This document shows positions 1 through 28,800 of a stretch of 64,000 nt of DNA, one piece after another. Within the stretch, counting starts at the first letter, position 1. Each line of letters starts with the position of its first letter. A program made the position numbers and the translations under genes. The notes below the pieces were generated by a model, which did no database searches, had not been told where the DNA came from, and saw only the letters and a list, made by a program, of their open reading frames with translations. Source of the DNA: Aplysia californica (lineage: Eukaryota > Mollusca > Gastropoda > Aplysiida > Aplysiidae). The stretch covers positions 305,171 to 369,170 of the forward strand of contig NW_004798036.1 of the NCBI RefSeq assembly GCF_000002075.1. Direction: 5' to 3'.

Positions 1-50
<50 letters not shown>
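1..50. repeat. (TC)n microsatellite running off the left edge
   Basis: Uninterrupted TC dinucleotides for 50 bases; the true array length is unknown because the window starts inside it. Confidence 0.95.
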
Positions 51-54
<4 letters not shown>

Positions 55-264
55 CAACATACAAATAGGTACCGGAAATTAAAACTTTAAAGTAGCGGTA
101 GCTATATATATGAAAAATGTATCTATTCCATAAAAAAGGCTATGTCTTCTGCGAATTTTGGTACCATCGTTTTACCTCTCAGTCTATTTTGAAGAAAATG
201 GCAGCTATTATAATGTAATAAAAATATTACAAAATTCTCTTATTGGCAGCAAGGCCACGTTTGA

Positions 265-549
265 CAGAAGGTTCCTGCATGAACTCCCCACCAAATTCAA
301 GGCGATTTCAAGGAGGTTTCAAAGAGAAACTTTCAAAATTCACAGAGATTTGGTCAAGAAATTCATGCCGAAAGCCTATTTCCGATAGGTCTACACTTGT
401 CCGAAAGGAATCGTAGTTTCGATATTCCGACAAAAATTTTGTCCATGTCCGATCCAGCGAAAATCCAGGTGTTTCCAAGGAGGTTCCTCAAAATCAAAGA
501 GATTTCAAGGAGATTTTTCCTTGAATTCAAGGAGGTCGCAGGAACCCTG
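265..549 (-). mobile_element. hAT-like MITE, copy 1 (terminus GGTTCCTGC)
   Basis: The ends are GGTTCCTGC and GCAGGAACCCTG, in inverted orientation. The interior is rich in TTCAAGGAG-type motifs. It matches 35603-35859 in reverse orientation. No clean target duplication is seen. Assignment to hAT rests only on the terminal sequence and size. Confidence 0.6.
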
Positions 550-1357
550 TTGAGGACAGATAATAAACAGTACCAAGTGCAGCAAAAATCTACACATTAA
601 CAGAGAAGAATTGCAGTATCATAGACATGATGGAGCTTAATTTTGTTCAAGACCTCGAGATCACTTCAAATCAGTATTTTATTGCCTGAAACATGCAGAT
701 TTGTCATTTTTTCAACAAAAACACTAGGCTTTGTCCCGCCCAGTATTGTATCAGTCCCTGCTGTGAACAATCGGCTCTATACTGCAATGCACTGAGTGCT
801 CCCTGTGTTGGGGTCACAACATACTTTCGGAATTTCGTGGAAGGATCGATGCTAAATAACCCCAGGCCAGAGACTTGATTCTAATAAAAAATGAACTGAT
901 CTTTCTACTGGTGCTGTTTTTAAGTAAGTATTTCACATATATATATATATGTCATGTAAAAAAAATATCTTTGAAAACAACTTTGACAATATTTAAAATT
1001 ATAAAGGCTTTTGGTTCACACCACAATGGACAAAATTATACCATCGGAAACATCATTCAAAGCTCTATAATTCTCCACAGATGAAAACAAAGCATTTAAT
1101 CATCAATCTTTCCTCAAAGCATTTGAAAGCTTGGGTGTAATGAGGAAAAGTTGAACTTTTTCATGGTGTACAGTATTTGGTGTTATAATACAACAAAGCA
1201 AAGAAACAGTGATCTAAATTACCCCGAAAGGCTGCGAGTCTGCTTACATACTGGGTTTTTTTTGCTATCCAATACAAGCAGCAAGCAGTATTTTTTTCTT
1301 TCTTCACAACAGACCCTTAAAAAGACCTTTGTCTTTCAGTCTGCTTGTGATAATATC

Positions 1358-1360
<3 letters not shown>

Positions 1361-1406
<46 letters not shown>
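1361..1406. repeat. (GT)n microsatellite
   Basis: About 23 uninterrupted GT units followed by a GCGCACGTGCGTAC-type mixed tract. Confidence 0.95.
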
Positions 1407-1410
<4 letters not shown>

Positions 1411-1456
1411 ACGTGCGTACACAACATGAGTGAGTGGGTATGGATGCATGCATGTA

Positions 1457-2090
1457 AGAGCTGGATCCTGCTCGCCAAATCTGAGAGTGGCGATTCGCGA
1501 CCCAGTCAGCTTCAAAGAATCGCGAGTACGCAAGCTCTCTTGGAACACCGATTCTCGGGCTCGTTGTAAGCATGAAACGGAACAGTGTCATACCAATGCC
1601 ACTTCACAAGTCCCACTCTTGTTGCACCACAATCGAGACGTCTCAGCCGCCATCTCCCCCCCTCCACCCTTTGTTGCGCCCCACTACTGACCTCAATTAG
1701 CGACCCCATAAATTCACCCCCTCCCCCCCGACACACACCCCATGATTCGCTAAAACAATGGCTCCATAAAATTCCTTCTGTCTATCGGTTGGTATCCGTT
1801 CATTTTGTTTTAATAGGGAGGTTGGACTATACGATCTTTTGTAAAATAAGGGAAGCCGTGCTAAGTGTTCCGTTCCATGCTCCGTTCTTGCACTCGCGAC
1901 ATACGAGTAGCACTAGGCCTACAAATCAGATAGAGCTACAAAAAAGCCGCATGGTGCTGACAGTGACAGGGGAGTGAATCGGGAATCGGAAGGCGATGCT
2001 GTTCCACCTTCCGCTGAAGTGAATCACGAAAAGCGTTCCGCAGGGAAGAGTGGCGATTCAGTTCCGCTCTCGCGCTCGTGACCCAGCTCT
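1457..2090. mobile_element. Candidate hAT-like element with AGAGCTGG ends
   Basis: The left end reads AAGAGCTGGATCCTGCTCGC and the right end, on the other strand, TAGAGCTGGGTCACGAGCGC: inverted repeats of about 20 bases with a few mismatches. GAGTGGCGATTC recurs near both ends. Similar GCATG-rich sequence flanks both sides, so the exact target duplication cannot be fixed. Confidence 0.5.
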
Positions 2091-2617
2091 AGTGCATGTG
2101 TGCGCACGTGTGTGTGCGTTTGTACGTGTGTACACACTCAACATGAGTACATGTACTAAATGAGTGGTGATTGAGAGTAAAAAACCGCATTGCCTTTGTA
2201 ACTCAAGCTGCAAGCAATGACCATTACTTCTTTTCCGGTGGGAGCATGGAAGGTACCACAAGCAGGGGCAGTCCTTTCTCCACTGTGACACGGTCGTTTC
2301 CAAAGCATCTTACGACTTACAGCAAGCTGTTCCAGTTTATTAAGCCTAAACTTTTTTGGTTACTTTGTTTTGCAGTTTCTTAATCTGTGGTATTGGCCGT
2401 ATGTTCTCAAGAAATATTTTGTCAAAATTAAAATTCTTAACGTTGAAAAAGGCAAGAAAAGATACATAGCAGTTACAATTATTTTTAAAATAGGAAACAG
2501 GCTTTTTTTTCTCTCTCTTGAAGAATATTGCTTTCTGCGTTTAGAACATTTGGACAGCTTGCCCACATATTGTTTTTAAAAAACTGGAAGAAGCTGGACA
2601 CAATCATTTATGTTTAC

Positions 2618-20019
<17,402 letters not shown>

Positions 20020-21033
20020 TGTGTGTCTTCTCGGAGTAAAGCACTGAAACGTCCTCAACACCTTAAAGAAGAGAGTAAGAGTCAACATAAATTACATTAA
20101 TCAGAAAGCAAGGCACCTTACTGTTCTAAAAACTTGAATTATACCCAAATATTCATCACACATTCATTCATTACATTTGCACTTGTCTTAACATGGTTAT
20201 GATATTCTCTACTGTTGGAAGTGGGAGGAAGAAGTTGTGTTTAAAGTATAGGGCATAATACAGAGTAGAAACCTTCTTAAAAGCAAACAAGTTTTTGTGG
20301 TCATTTCTTTTGGATTGAGCTTCAATTTTGAATTTTACATTGTTGAACCCTACTGTAAGCATAAGATCATACTGCATCAGTGCGGGCTTGGTGGGCTCAG
20401 GTAACCTGACACTCTCAATGATGATGAGTGCATGTTTTCCGTCATGTGCACAGGGTGGTTTGAATTTGAGACAATGGCGAGGAAAAATGTTATCCATTAG
20501 GTTCTCTAAGATAAGCTATTCGATACATCTGTGGGGTTGTTAATCATTGTTAAAGAAAGCAGTGTTGCCAATTCAATACAATGATATTGTTATGGTTCAG
20601 TTGAGGAATGGCATATATATTATTCAAGCTATCCATGTGTATGTATTCGAGTTTTTAGGTTTGGATTATCAGTGCTTAACTGTATGGTCTATGGATCCAA
20701 TTAAGTGAGCTGAACAAGCTGCTCTTTCCAGACAGTTAAAGCATGGTGCACAGTGGCACTGATCAACTCAACAACATAACAGCCTACATGAAGCTTGTAT
20801 GAAGGTCCTTACAAGCAGGACGACAGAAGTTTCGAGAATCAGCTGAACACCAATCAACCTCAGCGTCACCATCAATAGTTAACCAACTCACAGACAAGTT
20901 AAAATGAATTCAAGTATCTCCATAGCATTATTTTAGACTAACAATGGGAAATTAGGCAGAGTGATCGAGACGAGAATTCCACACGTGAACAATGTCAACT
21001 ACACCACCCCTGACCCACCCACACAAAGCAAGT

Positions 21034-21259
21034 ACAGTAGTCTCCGCCAAAGATCCCACCGCTTACGATCCCAGTTCGCTTAAGATTCCGCTGATTAAAG
21101 AAAACAGAATTTTTACAATACAAAAGTCACCCTTAAGATCCCGCTCTGATTCACTCTGAAGGTCTACATTCGGCTAAGATCCCACATTTCAGACCTTAAT
21201 TTGCGGAACAAAAACCCGGGCAGGACAGCCGATCAACCAAGAGTGAAAAGTTGAGATCA
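21034..21259 (-). mobile_element. pogo/Tigger-like fragment (CAGTAGTCTCCGCC end)
   Basis: Reverse complement of the right end of the complete element at 37924-39009, with the same terminus and the same repeated GGATCTTA-type motifs (TAAGATCCC on this strand). The other terminus is missing. Confidence 0.75.
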
Positions 21260-22392
21260 AAGTGGGAAAAGAGAGTAGATCTAAAGAAAGTATAAAGAGG
21301 ACACCTTAAATGCCTTAAACTTAAAATTAAAAATGGAAGTTGACAATTTCTAGCTCCAGGCTTGCAAAATTTTCAAAGACCTCAACACATCTCTCAAACT
21401 TCCCACTGACACCTTCACGGTTAACATGGTATTTAAGTCTAAGTGGCAGATAAGGTATACATAATAAAGTATGCTACATATAATTATATTTAGATCTATA
21501 CTATATGTACACGAAGGTAAATTTTTACATCACTCCAGCACACAACAGATGCATTACTTTGAGGGTTAAACAGTAGTATTTTTTTTGCTGCAGATCACAC
21601 ATAAATAATACAGATCTAGATCTAGAGATCTAGAGATTTAGCTACTATAAAACTGTCGCAAATAAATTATTTTCAAGAAAATTTCCAAATATCAAAATTA
21701 TGTCAACCCCCCCATTGGTCTAAACTAAAGCCTGGAAATTACTGCGCAAGTAGGCTTAGTGTAACAAAGTTTGAAGTACCTTCAAATATTTCAATAACTA
21801 TTACTTTGCAACGTAAAGATAAGTAGATATTCGTGTTTAGCGCATGTTCCTGTACTGTAGCAGAAAATGGATCTCTACTACAACTATAATATAATAATAA
21901 GACTCGTCAAGTGTGAGACGGGAGGGAAAGTAAAAGCGAATGCCTACACGAAAAATAATAATAGCATACTATTGTAATATCTCCAGGAAGCTTCTGACCC
22001 CCGTTTTTGTTTTTTAGACCCACCCACACACACACAGTCTCACACACAGTACACACACGACACGTTAAAAATGTTATGACTCAAATTATATGACTGCCGG
22101 TGACAACTGAAATCAGAGCACAACAATTAATAGAACTTTAACAATATATATAAATATATCCACACAATAATCACACAGTAGTCTGAGTAGATCTACAGCA
22201 TACAGTTGAAGTTGCAGATGTGCCTGTGTACTAGATCTAGATCTAGATCTTCTAATTGCCGTAGGCTACTTGTTTTGAGTCAAGTTACATCGGCATACAT
22301 TCACTTGGGGTTCAGTTGGCTGATACTAGTGATACTGATCAAGATAAGAGATTATAGAGAGATCTATTTTCCACTCTTTGTTTGCTAATAGT

Positions 22393-22420
22393 TGATCATG
22401 TGACCCATATCACATGATCA
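22393..22420. promoter_or_regulatory. Palindrome of two TCATGTGA E-box (M-box) sites upstream of PWP1
   Basis: Two perfect 11-bp arms, TGATCATGTGA and TCACATGATCA, are separated by 6 bases. Each arm contains TCATGTGA, the preferred site of MITF/TFE-type bHLH-ZIP factors. It lies about 430 bases upstream of the PWP1 start codon, in the interval shared with the divergent gene. A regulatory role is inference from motif and position. Confidence 0.35.
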
Positions 22421-22848
22421 TTTATTCCATGCACATGATGTCAGTATGACAGATTTAGAACTGATTGATAAAATTTTGGTTGCACGTGACCTGGAAACAC
22501 AAGGAATCGTACACCAGGAGCACTGACGTTTCATGCTGTTACTAGCATACTCATCCACTTTTTCTTTTAAAAAAATTATAAGAGGTTGTTTTTTTTAAAG
22601 CAAAATCAAAGACAAGATGTGGGTCGCATGCACTCCTTTTAATTATTTGTTTTGTAAATGAAATTGAGTCCCGTGTCAGATAGCAAATTTGTATGAATAA
22701 TTCAGGGGAACGCACTCTGAAAGAAAACTGCAAAACGCAAGTGTTGATAAACCTCTCACACGCTGGTCAAAAGGAGAAGCTTCACCGTACTGTATTATAA
22801 TCGGCGAAGTTCAGGTTGAGGTTATGATTTCGCCCAAAAATAACGACC

Positions 22849-25800
22849 ATGTCTGAAAAGAATAGCAAGAACATAGTGCCTTGTCTTTTATGGGTAAAGC
22901 AGGGCTGCGCCAAACAGAAACCTGACAAGGTATTTTTATTGGTAGATCTAGAATCTAGATATCTAGAAATCTAGATATAGATCTAGATCTAGAATCTAGA
23001 TCTAGATCTAGAGTCTAACTTTAATTACGTACGACAGAGTAGAGTGACTGACCCAAAATTTTTTAAAAATTAATTAAGAAAAAAAAGAAAAACACACACA
23101 TGCACACACACCCACAAACACATACAAATACACACATACACATGCGCACACGTACAAATACAATACACACACACTTACATTGCCTACACTGACACTCAAC
23201 AAACTACAAACACACAAACGGCTCAAACGCACTCTACTCTTGACTCTTGTGGTCTTACACACACACCACACTCACATCATTAGGTGCTTTTTCGGTAGTT
23301 CCCACCCCCCTTATTTGATTAGCCTGACCTACATCTAGATCTATATACGTTTGATTCGCAGCAAGCTAAGATATCAAACCTAACAACTGCAAAACATTAA
23401 ATTGTGGTAAAATTCGGGGTGGGAGCTACCGAAAAAGCGCCCATCATTATATGATGCACACACACACACACACACCAAACTAACAGACAAACAAAATTAC
23501 AAAGACAGTCGCGGCTGGGGTTTTTTTTTGTTGTTGTTGCCCCTAGATCTAGTGGTTTTTGTTACTGTTAGTGTTGTATGCATGCTGCTGATGTTTTGTT
23601 GTAAGATAGTTCATCAATTGCCTCCGAGTTCCGAGTGAAGTGTCGAAGTGGTGTCTAGTCTGAAAACAAGGCTCTATCTTTACCTTTCTATTCATAATGT
23701 TACAAGCACAGGAATAAGTTATAGATCTAACCCCCTCTCATAAGTTGATAATGATAAAAGTCATAACGAGTAGTTACACACATTCCGGGGTTTGAAAGGA
23801 AATGGTATACAGATCTAGGTCAATTTCCTAATATTTTGCATTTAAATTCTTCTTTGCAAGTGGCTATTCTCCGGCGCCGCGTCGGTAAACAGTCAAACGG
23901 CTATTGAACGGCGTGACATAAAAGCCTTAGAAGCGCCTTCCTTTCGCTAACTCTTTCCATCTCTCTGTCTGTCTGTCTCTCTCTCTCTCTCTCCCCCCCT
24001 CTCTCTCTCTCTCTCTCTCTCTTGCTCTCTCACTCTCTCTTTCACCCATTCCTTTCTTGCTCTTTTCTGTTGGGTCTCCTCATCGACCAAGACAAATAAC
24101 GTCAATCATTTCCTATCCATGGATAGGAAAATATAATGCCACATGACTTTGCATTGCACCGCCCACTCCGCTCTGCTGTGCCCGCTCTGCTTGCAGTGTG
24201 GCCAGAGCCTAAGGTCAAATAATATGAGCGTGCGGGACACGCCAAACATTTTCAGTTGGTAGGAAATTTTGAATTTTGTCCGGGTGGCGGCCGAAGCCTA
24301 CTCTTATATCGATTTTGGACCGCCAAGGGATCTTTAACGTGCGCAACTTGCACATGGGACCTCCGAGATAAGTTAAACATCAAGCTATTCTATGACTAGA
24401 CAGGATTGTAGACACAAAATCAGGTTAAAAGAAACAAAATCATTATTTTAAAATAAGGAGGGTCATCTTATCATGTACCATCGCAGCCTTTGAGGTCAGA
24501 GAGAAAAAAAAAGAAGACTTTTATAACCTGTTCAAAGTAAAAGTCAGAGACTTGGGGGTAAAGCAATTTTCTTACCATGCCCCCTTAACTGAGGAACTCT
24601 TTACCACCACCACCTCTACTACCATGAAAATCAAAATTCAAATCAGCGCCTAACCTAAAAGGCATTTCTTTTAAGCCAGCTTAAACTTTAATCAGTAATG
24701 ACTGACATTCCCAATACACATAATGTTTCTTTCAGTGCACATCTCTGTTGTTCATGCTAAACTGTATCAAATGGCTGCATACTGCATACATCGAAATTGA
24801 TGTGTGTGTGTATGTGTGCAATTTTTTATTTTAAAAACAATTTTGTTGCAGAGGGAGAGAGACGACGAAAATTGGAGAGAAACGATTGTTGTTAGAACTA
24901 TACGGTGCTTGTGTGTTCCTTACAAGTATTATTGTAAAACGCTTTGAGCACTTCCTTAGTGGAAATGCACGTGGACAGATTTTTAAGCAAGCTGACCATG
25001 TTGAAGAGAAAACAATGCATAAATCAGTGAGCCATTCTCAAAGATGACCATAGCTGAGCTGGAATGCTTCTTTTCCATCCTTGAAAAACAGTAGAACTTT
25101 TAGAGAATGCCGCTCTGGGTTGGGCCCTGCCATCAGTATGGTGTGCTCTGCTAAGATTGTAGTAGACACAAAATGGGCCAGGGTCACCATAAATTCAGAG
25201 CTTTTACTGTGTTTGATTGTTTCAGCCAAAGTAGTAAAATTTCAGAGAGCAAGTTGTCATTTTGAGGTGGTCAAATTTTGATACTTCTGATAAGTTTTGT
25301 ATTTGAAAGAAAAATAAAACTATGATTATACTTCCTTCTGTATTTGAAAATAAGGCTTATTTTTTACTCATTTTTTTTTTTTCCAAAATGGTTGATGCCA
25401 GATATTTTATGATTATTTGCTTTTATTTTGTTTTTGTCTTTTTCAGGTTTCACTAGACAAAGATGAACTGAAAAAGATTATACAGAGAACTCAGGAGTGA
25501 GTACTCATCATTTGATTTTTCATTGTGTGGGGAATACAAGGTTAGACCTGCATGTTTGCCGACAATCGTCTGAAATCCGACAATCGCGACCCGACCCGCG
25601 AACCGGCCGATGCTATCGCTAGGCCCGCCTGTATCAGTCAATGTGCGTAGTGCGAGGCCTGGCCGACTGCCAGCGACCCCTTTTTCTCCCGTCGGCTTCG
25701 TCGGCACTTTCGTTTTCGTGCCGACCGCCGACGCGCTCACCGCCGACTGCCAACGTCGGCGTTTCCGACATAATTGTCGGAACCTGAGTAGAAATGCGAA

Positions 25801-28800
25801 CACGAAAAAGGACGACAACCTAAATTATCTACTTTCAGTTTCGTGCTCGAGCTGCCATTTTGAATTTCGTTTGTTGACTAATTTAATTGTTCAGATCGTG
25901 TGGATTCATTCAAGTCCGACTCTCTTGTTCTAATAGAATCTAGATCAAGATCTAGATTTATATAGATCATTATAGACCTCAATGGAGGATTCATATTCCA
26001 ATTCTATTGTGTCAAACCCTTTCATAGGTTGTGCTGTAATATTAATATTGGTAAAAATAAGCATTTCATCAGGTGCGTGTATTATTTATTTATCTAAATC
26101 TAGAATCTATATCTATATCTATATCTAGATCTAGATCTAGAATCTAGACTCAGCTGAGTCCGTCTGTTCGGAATCGGATGCGGATTTCTAGTTCAAGGCC
26201 TATTCCTATTCACTTGTTCTACAAGATGTAGATCTAGATCTAGATCTAAATCTAGATTTATTTAGATTACTAGATCTATATTGAGTATTCATATTCCAAT
26301 TCTGTTGTGTTATTGTATCAAACCCAAAAGCAATGTAGATGTTAACCATATAGATTCTAGATCTAGATCTAGAATATAAATTTAATTTTGATTTTTTTTT
26401 TTTCATTTCGGACTTGTTTTGGCCTTATTACATGAGGCCCGTTGCAGGTTCTTTTTGGGGGTAGGGTTAGGTCTCTTCTTTATATTATTGTGTTTGTTGG
26501 GGTGGTCGCTCGTTACTCGGATAGTCCTTCCTTATGACACCTACAAAGGCTTTGGGGGGGGGGTGCGCAAAATTTTCAGACAATCTGGTTGAGGCTCACA
26601 TGCAGGTCTACAAGGTGATGGCAAGCGATAGAACTGCCTGTTTCAACTGGTTTGAATAATATATTTGACTGTTTGGTTCTGGCGAGTGACCATTGATTGA
26701 CAATCGCCGAAAATGTGGTTCTAGGCAGATAGCAAACACATTTGTAAAGAGAGGAGCGATGTACCTTCAGTGGCTATAAGGTTTGGAACAAAGCTCCTTA
26801 TTATATGTTTAGCATTCAAATTTTCTAATATTTCATGAAATGATTTGTTTGGATTGAGATGGCAGAGCATATTCAGAATTGAGAAGTAAAACATTGAAAT
26901 AAAAAGAATTGGTACAGAGGAAATGCCAAGGGTTAGGTATGAAGCTGTTAATAGTCGGAGACAAAGAAGGGCTTTTAAAATTGTTCTTTACATAGTGAAA
27001 TTCGAATACAACAAGCTCGGATTCTACCCTGTATTTTTTTAAATTATTAAAATAAAGAAAACAACTCAGATTCAATGAAGTACATAAATGAGCAAACTCA
27101 GATTCAATGAAGTCGCTTGCCAGACGAATAGCTGCTGCTGGTGTGGCTTCACACATTTTTTTCCCTGGCAACGAATTTATCTACTCTACTCCAAGAGACC
27201 ATCAGTCGCATCTGCACTGTGGATTATTTCTCTATTGCGTACATCTTATGTGCAGTGACCAAACAGAAGCCTTCTTTCACAACAACACTTGCATTGTTGT
27301 TGATGTGCATGTGAGACATGACATGTTGTTGAGTGTGCCGGAGTCAGGAGAGGACAGCTGGTCAGCAGCACACATGTGGCTGTTACTGTTAGGCTACTGC
27401 ATATGTGTCGGGGGGGGGGATTGCTGGGAGCATAGGCACAAGTTTTCCGGGTGTGGAACGTCGGCAGAGGCGCAGACACTTCACAGTCATATCCCCTTCC
27501 TCTGGGTACTGATCGAGGATAGGCCAGGCTAGACGTAGAACTACATAATGAATTGCGCGTTGTTCTATGCCCTACATTGCAATGTAACTTGTTGCTCACG
27601 TTGCTACCACAAAAGTGAACACTCGGATTCAATGCAATTAAACCTCTAGCCTGACAACTACGCTATATCTGAGTTTCACTGTAAGAATAAAAGAAGACTG
27701 CAGAAAAGGAAATTCTGACTTGCCCACTGTACTTGTTTGTACCATATTGTGAATCCAGAAGCTTGCCATGACTTTATAGCTCTTGATAGCTGATAAAAGT
27801 ATTCATCAGTTTGTTGGCCAGGTTTTGATAGTTGACAAGTGTTTTTTTTTAATTCTTCCTCTTGTTGTTTTTTGTGTGTGTGTGTGTTGTAAATTTAAGA
27901 TAATTTGTATTTTTAAAGGCAGAGTACGTGTACGGTCATGTTTCACTCTATTTTTACTTCAATACTTCTGACATGTTGATGTTAATTAAAAATGTTTGCT
28001 TTTCTTTTAATGTTTACATATTGTATAAAAGTTTTTTTCTTCTGTCGTTATAGGAAATTGGATGGGGTTGAGGATGATTCTGATGATGCTCTCGATGAAG
28101 CCTCTGCACCTGAAAAAGAGGAAGGAGAAAACAATGATGAATTTGCCAAGGCTGTGCAGAAAGCGAAGAATATGGCTGCTTCTATTAAAAAGAAGGCTGC
28201 TGCTGAGAGCAAGAAAGCAGAAAAGAGGAAGCGTGCAGGGGAGGAAGAGGAGGAGGATGATATAGTGGACAAATATGGGTTGGAGGACTATGATGATGAT
28301 GAATCACGTAGGTTTTTTTTTAAAGGGGTTGGTTTTTATATCTTATACTTGTCATAATTTGAAAATAAAAACAGATTCATGATTATTTATGTCATCATAC
28401 GATTGGAGACTTGTCTAATTTTTGCCTCGAGCATTTTTTTGTTTATTGTTTTTTTTATAAGGGGGGGGGGGTGGGGAGAGTTTGTGGATGGAACGGTATT
28501 CAAATAAACTTGTGCATTTTATAACCATGAATATACTTTGAAACATATTGCATGGTGCTGTGAAATTTCCTCCCTTCTCACCTTTTGTTGTTATCATTAC
28601 TGTTCTCCTCCTTTTTTCATGTGTATGGTTTTCATTTGTTCTCCTTTCACAGCCATGGATTTTTTGCAAGGAATTGGAGGACTGACGCCGTTTGCATCGA
28701 ATGAGGAGGATCCATACATAACACTAAAAGATGATGTTAGTTTCTCCTGTTCTACAATTCATTGACTTCAGTACACATTTTAGATTATTTTATGCATGTA

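Larger units (their letters stand above)
20020..22848. other. Head-to-head intergenic region between the secreted-protein gene and PWP1
   Basis: No coding sequence is recognised here. It holds a pogo-like element fragment (21034-21259), short AGATCT tracts near 21610-21635 and 22230-22250, a CA-rich stretch near 22025-22060 and the M-box palindrome at 22393-22420. Promoters of both flanking genes should lie here. No TATA box or initiator could be assigned with confidence. Confidence 0.5.
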
